DNA of 64,000 nt, from positions 114,571 to 178,570 of the forward strand of contig NZ_JABFNS010000001.1 in assembly GCF_013116825.1 (NCBI RefSeq), in the 5' to 3' direction. Both the position numbers and the translations under genes were made by a program. This DNA is from Myxococcus xanthus (GTDB lineage Bacteria > Myxococcota > Myxococcia > Myxococcales > Myxococcaceae). Positions 9,503 to 16,733 of this stretch are shown here, piece after piece. The notes beneath the pieces were generated by a model that had not been told where the DNA came from, did not search any database, and worked only from the letters and a program-made list of their open reading frames with translations. The first letter of the stretch is position 1, and every line of letters begins with the position of its first letter.

Positions 9503-10090
9503 CTACAGGCCGCCGGCCTCCAGCGCGCCGCCCAGCCCGGGGAAGGGCTTGGTGAGCAGGGCCTGGAAGACGATGTCCTCCAGGCGAATCTGCGCCGGGA
9601 GTTGGGGCAGGGTGAGGCCGGAGCGGACCACCGTGTTGCTGACGATGACCCAGACGCGCCGCCGGCCAATGGCCTCCTTGAGCGCCGGCGAGTCGATGCG
9701 CACCGGCGTGCGAGAGTCGGGCTGGAAGGTCCGCTCTGCGAGGATCTCCGCCGCCCTGTCGTAATAGGCTGGCCGGTTGAAGTCCGTGTAGAGCCGCGGG
9801 TTGTCCGGCGTGGCGCTGCCCGTGAGTGACAGGCGCGCGGACGTGCGCACGGTGAGCGTGGGGGACGGGTTGACCACCACGAGGGTGGCGGCGACCTCGT
9901 TGACGATGATGTCCAGGTCCTGCGTGTTGACGGACTCCTCCGGCAGGTCGAGCGCCACCTCCGCGTAGACGGGTTCGAGCAGCGAGGTGACGGGCACCAC
10001 CTGGTCGAAGGGCTCCGTCTGGATGGCGATCTCCGCCGAGCACGCGGACAGCAGCAGCACACAGGGAAGCAGCAGGGCGCGCATCATCAT
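9503..10090 (-). CDS. hypothetical lipoprotein, coupled to outer-membrane protein gene
   Basis: The lipoprotein signal is clear: a basic start, a Leu-rich core and the lipobox LLSAC. The rest is a roughly 180-residue beta-rich domain without recognised family. The start is taken at ATG 10090 because it gives an ATGA overlap with the preceding gene and a GGAG element lies 6 bases upstream; a GTG at 10102 is also in frame. It probably works with the preceding outer-membrane protein in the cell envelope. Confidence 0.75.
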   Translation of the reverse strand: MMMRALLLPCVLLLSACSAEIAIQTEPFDQVVPVTSLLEPVYAEVALDLPEESVNTQDLDIIVNEVAATLVVVNPSPTLTVRTSARLSLTGSATPDNPRLYTDFNRPAYYDRAAEILAERTFQPDSRTPVRIDSPALKEAIGRRRVWVIVSNTVVRSGLTLPQLPAQIRLEDIVFQALLTKPFPGLGGALEAGGL

Positions 10091-10800
10091 CGGAAGCTCC
10101 ACGACAGGTCGACGACGGGAAGGACGGGCAGGCTCTCACCTGGAAGGGCCGGGTCGCTCATGTCCACGTAGGTGGCGCCCAGGCCCAGGCCGAGGTGCTC
10201 TCCGCCGTAGCGGATGCCCGCCGCGGCGCGCAGGGTGGCGCCGCCCTTCACGCGGACGCCGGCCTCGCCCACCACGGACCAGTGGCCCGCGAAGTTGAAG
10301 GCCAGCGCGCCGGTGAAGGCCAGGTAGTCGGAGGTGTAGACCCCGTAGCGCGCCTCGCCCTGCACCAGCACGGCGCCCAGCGCCAGGCCATAGACGCCGT
10401 AGAAGGACGGGCCGGACAGCTCGGGCTCGAAGCGCTGGAGCGCCGGCGTGTCCGCCTCCGACGTCACGATGTCCGAGTAGACGGACGCGCCCACGAAGTG
10501 CGTGTAGCGCGCTCCCACGACGACGCGGTGTGGACCGGCGGCCATCGCCCAGCGCAGCCCCACGTTGGGGGCCAGCAAGGCATTGGCATACATCGACGTG
10601 TCCACGGCCAGTCCCGCGAACAGCGGCAGCGCCGCGCGCTGGAGCCCCAGCACGGGCGCGTCGATGATCTCCGCCGCATCTGTCGTCAGCAGGCGCGCGG
10701 TGTTGGTGCGAACGCCACCGGCATTGTCTTCATCGGCGGCGGCCAGACAGGGAGAGAGCAGAATCGCGAGCGCGCAGGCGGCGTTCGAGGGAGGTTTCAA
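10087..10800 (-). CDS. hypothetical outer-membrane beta-barrel protein
   Basis: The start is a TTG at 10800, placed 10 bases after AGGAG. From there the protein begins MKPPSNAACALAILLSPC, a normal signal peptide ending LAAA. Longer upstream frames add Arg-rich sequence that does not look coding. The mature part (about 215 residues) alternates hydrophobic and polar residues with many Gly/Tyr, including repeated GLGLGATYVD-type strands, and ends VVDLSWSFR with a C-terminal aromatic-x-Arg resembling barrel termini. Family unknown. The downstream lipoprotein overlaps by 4 bases. Confidence 0.72.
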   Translation of the reverse strand: MKPPSNAACALAILLSPCLAAADEDNAGGVRTNTARLLTTDAAEIIDAPVLGLQRAALPLFAGLAVDTSMYANALLAPNVGLRWAMAAGPHRVVVGARYTHFVGASVYSDIVTSEADTPALQRFEPELSGPSFYGVYGLALGAVLVQGEARYGVYTSDYLAFTGALAFNFAGHWSVVGEAGVRVKGGATLRAAAGIRYGGEHLGLGLGATYVDMSDPALPGESLPVLPVVDLSWSFR

Positions 10801-10946
10801 TCCACGGGCTCCTGGTGGAGGAATGGGCCCGCACGTTAGGCCGACTTTCTCTTGATGCGAGTGCCTGCCTGCCCTCGCGCGATTCGACCGTCGGATGGTG
10901 CGCGCGTGCGGTCTCCGGAGACCTCCCCGCATCGCGCCCGCTCACG

Positions 10947-10966
10947 CACGTGGTACGTGCCACGTG
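10947..10966. promoter_or_regulatory. palindromic candidate operator (CACGTG repeats)
   Basis: Between two divergent genes lies a perfect inverted repeat with arms CACGTGG and CCACGTG around 6 bases. A second, nested repeat GCACGT-GGT-ACGTGC overlaps it. Dense CACGTG palindromes are plausible sites for a dimeric regulator, but none is identified. Confidence 0.35.
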
Positions 10967-11034
10967 TTCCACGGCAGGACGGGCCGTGTTCTCGTTTGCG
11001 GCCCACGGGGTGGGGCACATACCTTCTGCCGCGC

Positions 11035-12420
11035 GTGGAAGGACGTTCTCAACAGAAGGCCCCGGCTGGCCCGGAGCCACGCGAGCAGGTGCTGGCGCTG
11101 CTGCGCCGGTACGGCTGGAACGCCACCTCGTTCCAGGTTCTACAGCCCGGCTTCCGGTACTGGTTCGACCCGGCGGGCGACGCGTGCGTGGCGTACGTGG
11201 ATACGGGCGGTGCCTGGGTGGCGGCCGGGGTGCCCATTGCCGCGCCGGAGCGGCTGGCTTCGGTGGCGGAGGGCTTCCGCGTGGCCGCGCGAGCCGTGGA
11301 CCGGCGCGTGTGCTTCTTCGCCACCGAGCCGCGCTTCATGGAGCTGGCCCCCATGGCGTCGCTGCCCATCGGCGAGCAGCCCGTCTGGGACCCGGTCCAC
11401 TGGGACGACGTGGTGCGGGGCAGCCGCAGCCTGCGAGAGCAACTGCGCCGTGCCCGCGCGCGAGGCGTGAAGGTCCGCGAGGTGCCCGTCACGGAGCTGG
11501 GGGACCCGCTGCACCCCACGCGGCGAGCGGTGGAGCGGCTGAAGGCCCGCTGGCTGGCGTCCCGTCGCATGGCGCCCATGGGCTTCCTGGTCCAGCTTCG
11601 TCCTCATGCCTTCGCGAGCGAGCGGCACGCCTTCGTCGCCGAGGTGGCGGGCGAGGTGGTGGGCTTCCTGTCGGTGTCGCCTGTCTATGCCCGCGAAGGC
11701 TGGTTCCTCCAGGACCTGCTCCGGGACCCGGAGGCGCCCAATGGCACCGCGGAGGCGCTGGTGGACGCGGCCATGCGCGCGGCGGCCGCCACCGGGCGGC
11801 GCTACGTGACGCTGGGGCTGGCGCCGCTCGCGGGGCCGGTGCGGCCATGGCTGCGACTGGCGCGGGCGTGCGGCCGGCCGCTCTTCGATTTCGAGGGGCT
11901 GCGCACCTTCAAGGGGAAGTTCCGCCCCGACGCCTGGGTGCCCATCCACCTGTCCTATCCCGAGCCCCGGGGCGGGCTGGCGGCGGTGTACGACGCGCTG
12001 CGGGCCTTCGCGCAGGACGGCCTGTTGCGCTTCGGCATCGCCACGCTGCTGCGGCGCCCGCGCCTGCTGGTGCACGCGCTCGCCGTGCTGCTCGTCCCAT
12101 GGACCGCGCTGCTGGCGCTGCCCTCCACGGCGCGCTGGTTCCCGTCCGTCCAGGTGCAGTGGGCGTGGGTGGTGTTCGATGTGGGCCTGACGGTGGGACT
12201 CTTCTCGTTGGTGCGGCGTTGGCGGGACGCCCTGGCCACGGCGCTGGGCGGGCTGACGGCGGCGGACGCGTGTCTGACGTTCGTCCAGGCTGTCACCTAC
12301 AACGTGCCGCTCGCCCGGAGCCCGCTGGACGGGGCCCTCATCGCCCTGGCCGTGCTCGCGCCAGCGACGGCGTCCGGGTTGCTCTTCATCTCCCGCGACC
12401 TGCGCCTGCCCGGACGCTAG
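11035..12420 (+). CDS. DUF2156 (MprF synthase-like) acyl/aminoacyl transferase with C-terminal membrane domain
   Basis: The protein has an N-terminal DUF2156 domain, the GNAT-like fold found in the catalytic part of MprF lysyl-phosphatidylglycerol synthases. Typical patches are QVLQPGFRYWF, GFLSVSPVYAREGWFLQDLL and LRTFKGKFRPDAW. About 115 C-terminal residues form roughly four membrane helices. This is the reverse of classical MprF, in which membrane helices precede the synthase. A role in lipid aminoacylation or acyl transfer at the inner membrane is inferred. The start is uncertain: GTG 11035 was chosen because the sequence before it is Arg/Pro-rich and unlike coding sequence. Confidence 0.75.
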   Translation: MEGRSQQKAPAGPEPREQVLALLRRYGWNATSFQVLQPGFRYWFDPAGDACVAYVDTGGAWVAAGVPIAAPERLASVAEGFRVAARAVDRRVCFFATEPRFMELAPMASLPIGEQPVWDPVHWDDVVRGSRSLREQLRRARARGVKVREVPVTELGDPLHPTRRAVERLKARWLASRRMAPMGFLVQLRPHAFASERHAFVAEVAGEVVGFLSVSPVYAREGWFLQDLLRDPEAPNGTAEALVDAAMRAAAATGRRYVTLGLAPLAGPVRPWLRLARACGRPLFDFEGLRTFKGKFRPDAWVPIHLSYPEPRGGLAAVYDALRAFAQDGLLRFGIATLLRRPRLLVHALAVLLVPWTALLALPSTARWFPSVQVQWAWVVFDVGLTVGLFSLVRRWRDALATALGGLTAADACLTFVQAVTYNVPLARSPLDGALIALAVLAPATASGLLFISRDLRLPGR

Positions 12421-12423
12421 CCG

Positions 12424-12672
12424 TCAGATGTACGCGCCGCTGTCGGGCGTCTCATCCTCCGTGGGGACGGTGGCGCCATGGCCGGGGTGGAGGAACACCT
12501 CACCATGGTCCACCCGCGCCACCAGGTGGAAGCTCACCATGAAGTCACGGCTGGGCGGCCAGCCCTGCTCCAGCTCGAAGTGCGTGTCTCCGATATGCAC
12601 CACCGTGCCGAGCCTCCGCCCGTGTTCGTCCCTCACGGCCATGCCCTCGCGCAGCTCTCCTGGGTCCCACAT
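12424..12672 (-). CDS. DUF2171-like small protein
   Basis: This 82-residue protein begins MWDPGELREGMAV, typical of DUF2171, a PRC-barrel-like family of unknown function. ATG 12672 is preferred over a longer start because AAGGAGGGC lies just before it. The pattern VRDEHGRRLG-V-IG-H---W-SR-RV-G-VFL is shared with the protein at 51898-52215, so the two are probably paralogues. It is cytoplasmic, with no signal or membrane segment. It is convergent with the DUF2156 gene, 3 bases apart. Confidence 0.75.
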   Translation of the reverse strand: MWDPGELREGMAVRDEHGRRLGTVVHIGDTHFELEQGWPPSRDFMVSFHLVARVDHGEVFLHPGHGATVPTEDETPDSGAYI

Positions 12673-12774
12673 GACGCCCTCCTTTCGCGAAAGATGCACG
12701 CGCCCGGGATGTTCGGCAGCCCACGCAAGGTGTCTGCCATTTCAGGACCGCGGTGCGGGAATAGCGGTGGTTTT

Positions 12775-13200
12775 ATGAAAGAACTGACCCAGGCCGCCGC
12801 GAAGGGAGCGGCGCCTCCGCCCGCCGACCTGCCACCGGGCGTGTCCGCGGCGCTGTGGAAGCTGTCCATCCCAGCCAGCCTCGCGCCCACGCCAGAGCGG
12901 GTGCTGCTGGGCGAGAAGCTCTTCAACGGCAAGGCTCGCTGCAACGCCTGCCACGCGGGCGACGTGGTGTTCGTGGACGAAGGCCACCGCGTCTTCCATG
13001 CCGCCCAGGCCATTGGCGGCACGGTGGGCATCTCCTGTGACATGAGCCACCCGGACGCGTCCAACACGCATCCGGAGACGTATCCGAAGTACCAGGTGCA
13101 GCTGGGCCGCTGGCGGATGGTGACCCGCGGATGCGCGCCATGGAGGCGTACGTCTACGCCAAGCGAAAGGGCGTGAAGCCGGACTGCGGGAAGAAGCAGG
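12775..13200 (+). pseudogene. decayed c-type cytochrome gene (internal deletion and frameshift)
   Basis: From ATG 12775 the frame reads a segment like di-haem cytochrome c peroxidases (ERVLLGEKLFNGKARCNACH, one intact CxxCH). It then reads GTVGISCDMSHPDASNTHPE, where relatives have CDMCH; the second haem Cys is Ser here. After QLGR (about 13110) the frame runs into unrelated sequence and stops at 13176. Another frame, from 13107, restores a cytochrome-like tail: PLADGDPRMRAMEAYVYAKR. I infer that about 20 residues between QLGR and PLAD were deleted with a frame change. There is also no signal peptide, which a haem protein would need. Probably non-functional; family assignment is from memory of motifs. 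Confidence 0.65.
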
Positions 13201-13205
13201 CCCGC

Positions 13206-14261
13206 TCAGCGCCCCAGGCCCGGCACGGCGTCACGCTTCCGCTGGAACAGCCACCGAGGCTCCCATAGCGGGCGCGTGGCCTGGACGACGGAAGGCTGGC
13301 CCAGCAGCACCGTGAGCAGCGCCCCCGCTCCCAACGCGAGGACGACGCCCACGGGCCCCTGGAGGAGCGCGTACGCGCCCACGTACTCGGCGGCGCGCAC
13401 GACGAACCCGTGCAGGAGGAAGGGCGCCAGGCTCCGTCCACCCAGCCGCGTGAGCGCGCTTTCCTGACGCGGGCTGAGCGTGAAGAGTGCCCATGTCAGC
13501 GCCAGTGCACCGCAGAAGAGCGCCGCGCGCGCCGCCATGCCCGTGAGCGCCGTGGCGCCGAGCACCGCGTAGCCGCTGCTCCCGTAGAGCCACTGCGGCG
13601 CGGGCGCGGGCAGGGCTCCCATGGCCACCGCCCCGACGCATGCGCCCAGGGCCGCGGCCAGGGACGCCGCGAGCACGAGGCGCCAGCCCCGGGTGTTTCG
13701 AGGGGCCAGCAGCCACTCCCTTCGCGTCAGGTGACCGGCGACGAAGCAGGGCAGGAACACGAACGTCCGCGACAGGCCGAACAGGTAGCCCACCCAGGGC
13801 AGCAGGCCCGCGACGAGCGCCAGCGCCACGGCCCACATCAGCGGCTTGGGCAGGCGGAGGAGCAGGGGCAGCATCAGCCGCCAGCACCCGAGGCTCAGCA
13901 GGAACCACAGCAGCCAGTACGGTTGCACCAGCCAATGGGAACTCCAGCCCCGGCCGAGCACCCACGCGTCGAAGGCGACGTACAGCACCTGGAACACGGC
14001 CAGCGGCGCGAGCTGCCCCCAGGCGATGGCGCTCAGCGCGCGGGGCCCGCTGTCCGCGCGGGACAGGTGGCCGGAGAGGAACGCGAAGGCGGGGATGTGG
14101 AACAGGTACAGGCCGGAGTAGAGCGCCTTCGCGAGCGGCTCCCGGCCGAGCAGGGGCTCGAGCGCATGCCCCATCACCACCAGGGTGATGAGGATGCCTC
14201 GCACGTTCTCGAACAGCGGGATGCGGCCAGCGGTCGTCACAACCTCAATAGAGAAGCCCAT
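13206..14261 (-). CDS. acyltransferase 3 family membrane protein
   Basis: This roughly 351-residue polytopic protein has about ten helices. Near the N-terminus it shows the family pattern ENVRGILITLVVMGHALEPL, which includes the conserved His of acyltransferase 3 (OafA/OpgC-like) enzymes; FHIPAFAFLSGHL follows. Such enzymes move acyl groups across the inner membrane onto sugars or other envelope molecules. The acceptor is unknown. The start is not settled: ATG 14261 overlaps the bestrophin 3' end by 17 bases, while GTG 14240 would remove the overlap. It lies in the same direction as the bestrophin gene and may be cotranscribed. Confidence 0.82.
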   Translation of the reverse strand: MGFSIEVVTTAGRIPLFENVRGILITLVVMGHALEPLLGREPLAKALYSGLYLFHIPAFAFLSGHLSRADSGPRALSAIAWGQLAPLAVFQVLYVAFDAWVLGRGWSSHWLVQPYWLLWFLLSLGCWRLMLPLLLRLPKPLMWAVALALVAGLLPWVGYLFGLSRTFVFLPCFVAGHLTRREWLLAPRNTRGWRLVLAASLAAALGACVGAVAMGALPAPAPQWLYGSSGYAVLGATALTGMAARAALFCGALALTWALFTLSPRQESALTRLGGRSLAPFLLHGFVVRAAEYVGAYALLQGPVGVVLALGAGALLTVLLGQPSVVQATRPLWEPRWLFQRKRDAVPGLGR

Positions 14262-15450
14262 CTCGAGGCTGAACGGGAGGGGGGAGCTCCGTTTCTCCCA
14301 GCATCTGCCGCAGGTTGATTTCAATGGTCCGGCAGAGCGCCGTCATGGGTGTGTCACTGACGTCGTCCTCGAAGGGCGATTCGATGTCGCGGCCGACGGC
14401 GTCCAGTCCGATGAAGAGGAACGCGATGACGGCTGTGACGAGCGGGGTGAGCCAGCCGAGCTCCTTCACCACCCCCAGGGGCAGCAGCACCAGGTAGGCC
14501 CGTGTCATGGCCAGCAGCAGGATGTCGTACTGGCGGGGCAGGGGCGTGTTCTTGATGCGCTCACACGCGCCCAGCAGGTTCGTCAGCTCGGACAGCGTGC
14601 GGTCCATCGTCACGTGCAGGAAGAGCACCTTCTGCGCGTCGGACACCTGCCCGTAGATGCGGCGCAGGCGCGTGCCCATCCACAAGAGGAGGGCGGAGGG
14701 GACGTTCTGCTCCTCGCGCAGCGCTTCGATGACGGCGGGCCGGAAGAAGGGGACGATTTCCGGCAGTGGGTCCTGCCGTCGCAGGTGGCAGCGCATGGCA
14801 TTCACGAAGCCAATCTGCGCGTACACCAACTCGCGCGCGTCCTCGGTGATGTCCTCCACCATGCCAGCGGTGATGACGCCACGGGCCGCGCCCTCCGTCT
14901 GGGGGATGGTGCCCAATTCGGCGAGCTTCGCCCGGGGGCTGCCCTGCTCCGGATGTACGCGCGCCTGGCCGAGCTGGTCGCGGACCGCGCCGTCGCTGGC
15001 CCGGGTGCCCGTCACCGTCAGCAAGGGCCTGGAGCGCTCCGCCGCGGTGCGCAGCAACGGTGATGACGGCGGCGCCAGCTCCAGCTCCGCCAGGGCGTCA
15101 CTGCCCTGGCGCTCCGGACGTGGCAGCAGCGTCAACACCTGCCGGGCGAATGTGCGAGACGCATTCACCACGCCGCCCCAGAGCGAGCGGGCTTCCCACC
15201 AGCGGTCGTATGCGGAGCCGTTGCGGAACGCGAGCAGGACGCCCAGCGCCGCCGCGAGCACCGACACGGGCATGGCGGGGACCGCCATCCACGAGGCGTC
15301 GAACACGCGGTAGCCCACGATGACGGCCGTCGCGAAGAGGACGTGCACCACAACGCCCCTGCCGGTGTAACGCAGGATGATGTGCCAGGACAGCCTCCGG
15401 CCAACAATCATTCGGGGAATGCTCCAGGGGGTACGGTCGCCTTGCGCCAT
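14245..15450 (-). CDS. bestrophin-like (UPF0187) membrane protein with large insert
   Basis: This is a UPF0187/bestrophin-type channel protein: AFRNGSAYDRWWEARSLWG (about residues 74-92) is the signature, and the C-terminal GWLTPLVTAVIAFLFIGLDA and EIESPFEDD-like stretch complete it. Relative to the paralogue at 36566-37489 it carries a hydrophilic insert of about 90 residues (about 111-200), between the second and third helical regions. Family members conduct anions or cations in the inner membrane. ATG 15450 was chosen because upstream sequence is basic and non-membranous. It is upstream of the acyltransferase gene on the same strand. Confidence 0.88.
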   Translation of the reverse strand: MAQGDRTPWSIPRMIVGRRLSWHIILRYTGRGVVVHVLFATAVIVGYRVFDASWMAVPAMPVSVLAAALGVLLAFRNGSAYDRWWEARSLWGGVVNASRTFARQVLTLLPRPERQGSDALAELELAPPSSPLLRTAAERSRPLLTVTGTRASDGAVRDQLGQARVHPEQGSPRAKLAELGTIPQTEGAARGVITAGMVEDITEDARELVYAQIGFVNAMRCHLRRQDPLPEIVPFFRPAVIEALREEQNVPSALLLWMGTRLRRIYGQVSDAQKVLFLHVTMDRTLSELTNLLGACERIKNTPLPRQYDILLLAMTRAYLVLLPLGVVKELGWLTPLVTAVIAFLFIGLDAVGRDIESPFEDDVSDTPMTALCRTIEINLRQMLGETELPPPVQPRDGLLY

Positions 15451-15573
15451 GCGTTTAATGACGCGGGCGCGGACTGGCAACGCACGCACCCCGCTCGTCC
15501 GCGCGTGTGTGTCAGGCCAGCACGCGGACCGGAGATGCAAGTGTCCTGGAGCGAGCAGCGGCGCTCCCGGGCG

Positions 15574-16305
15574 CTACTCGGGGCCCTGGAACCCCCCGGC
15601 CCGGAACGTGAGTACCAGCGTGTCCCGGTGGCCGGTGTCGCCCTGGGGTTGGATGGGCGTGCTCTCGTGAATCACGCGCGCATCATCCAGCAGCAGCGCG
15701 GACCAGGGCTCCGTCAGCGTGAAGCGCAGGCCGTTGGGGCCGTCAGCTTCGAAGACGCGCGTCTCACCGCCCTTGATGCCTTCGCGGCCCACGAGCAGCA
15801 CCGCCACGAAGTCCACGCCGTCCCGGTGCGCGCCCTCGGGTGTGGGCCGGCCGATACCGTCGGTGGTGTCGATGCGGAACTGGTGGGCCTCGACGTACCA
15901 GGGGCGCGCGCCCTTGAGCTGGGAGCAGCACGCGGCGATGCCTCGAATCAGCCCCGACCACACCGGCTGGGACACGATGTCGGGCTGCACGGGCTCGAAC
16001 CAGCGCTCCATGCCGCCGTGAAGCGCGTTGTATTCCACCGGCTGCCAGTGCGCGCGGTGAGGCACCTGTGTCACCGAGTCGCCGTCCACGATGAAGCAGG
16101 AGTGCCGTCGTGAGCGGTAGCGGCCACCATCCCGGAGGAAGCCGTCCAGCGGCAGCTCGTTCCAGGACGGCCGCAGCGCGTCCAGCGCGGGCGAGTCGAT
16201 GCCCGCGAGCTCGCAGAGGCCGTCGCGGGTGAGCACGGCGTAGCCATGCTCGCCGAGGGCCTTGGGGACTTGGGACGTGGGGGTGACGGGGGGCTGGAAG
16301 CTCAT
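15574..16305 (-). CDS. 2-oxoglutarate/Fe(II) dioxygenase family protein
   Basis: The 243-residue protein matches the 2OG-Fe dioxygenase family that includes bacterial free amino acid hydroxylases such as L-isoleucine dioxygenase. The iron site is HRDG (His160, Asp162) with distal His213 in VIHEST. Arg227 in GHRDTLVLTF is the likely 2-oxoglutarate contact. The start is ATG 16305; frame further upstream is Pro/Arg-rich and looks non-coding. Substrate is probably a free amino acid, by family analogy only. It is divergent from the prolyl oligopeptidase gene. Confidence 0.85.
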   Translation of the reverse strand: MSFQPPVTPTSQVPKALGEHGYAVLTRDGLCELAGIDSPALDALRPSWNELPLDGFLRDGGRYRSRRHSCFIVDGDSVTQVPHRAHWQPVEYNALHGGMERWFEPVQPDIVSQPVWSGLIRGIAACCSQLKGARPWYVEAHQFRIDTTDGIGRPTPEGAHRDGVDFVAVLLVGREGIKGGETRVFEADGPNGLRFTLTEPWSALLLDDARVIHESTPIQPQGDTGHRDTLVLTFRAGGFQGPE

Positions 16306-16733
16306 GGGCGTCGGACTCTGGGAGACGGGCCCGCGGAAGCGGGGAGGGGCTGGGGGAAGGGAGCCGCAGGTGACGCGGTCGCCCAGGCGCTGGAGGCGCG
16401 GCAGTGTGGGGCCTCTTCCCGCCGCGAGGGACCACCGCGCTCCGAGCGCCGCGCCCATCCAGGGCCAGAGCCGCTCCCCTTGTCGCTGGGTCCTGTCATC
16501 ACCACCTGTTCCACTCCTGAGGTCACCACGCGCGGTGCCGGCCGTTCCGGGGGCGTATGTGGCGCGACCCATACTCCCTTGCAGGCCATCACCGCCAGTC
16601 CCGAGGCGATGCACGCGCGACGGGCGCTCGCGGCCCCGCCAGCATGGCCGCCGTGGCACAGGCGTTATGGTCGGGGGAATGGGAGGCGGCTCGGTCTGTT
16701 GGGGGGCAACCTCGGGCATCGGGAGATGAGGAC
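16306..16733. other. 428-base intergenic region between divergent genes
   Basis: This stretch separates the dioxygenase (minus strand) from the prolyl oligopeptidase (plus strand) and should hold both promoters. I see no convincing coding sequence, no RNA gene and no strong palindrome. The frames open through it are extensions of neighbouring genes without ribosome-binding sites. The GGGAGATGAGGAC just before 16734 is the oligopeptidase ribosome-binding region. Confidence 0.5.

Noticed and set aside
6410..9829. 1139-codon open frame antisense to the M1 aminopeptidase
   Set aside because: A by-product of high third-position GC on the opposite strand; the aminopeptidase frame has all catalytic motifs and the antisense one has none.
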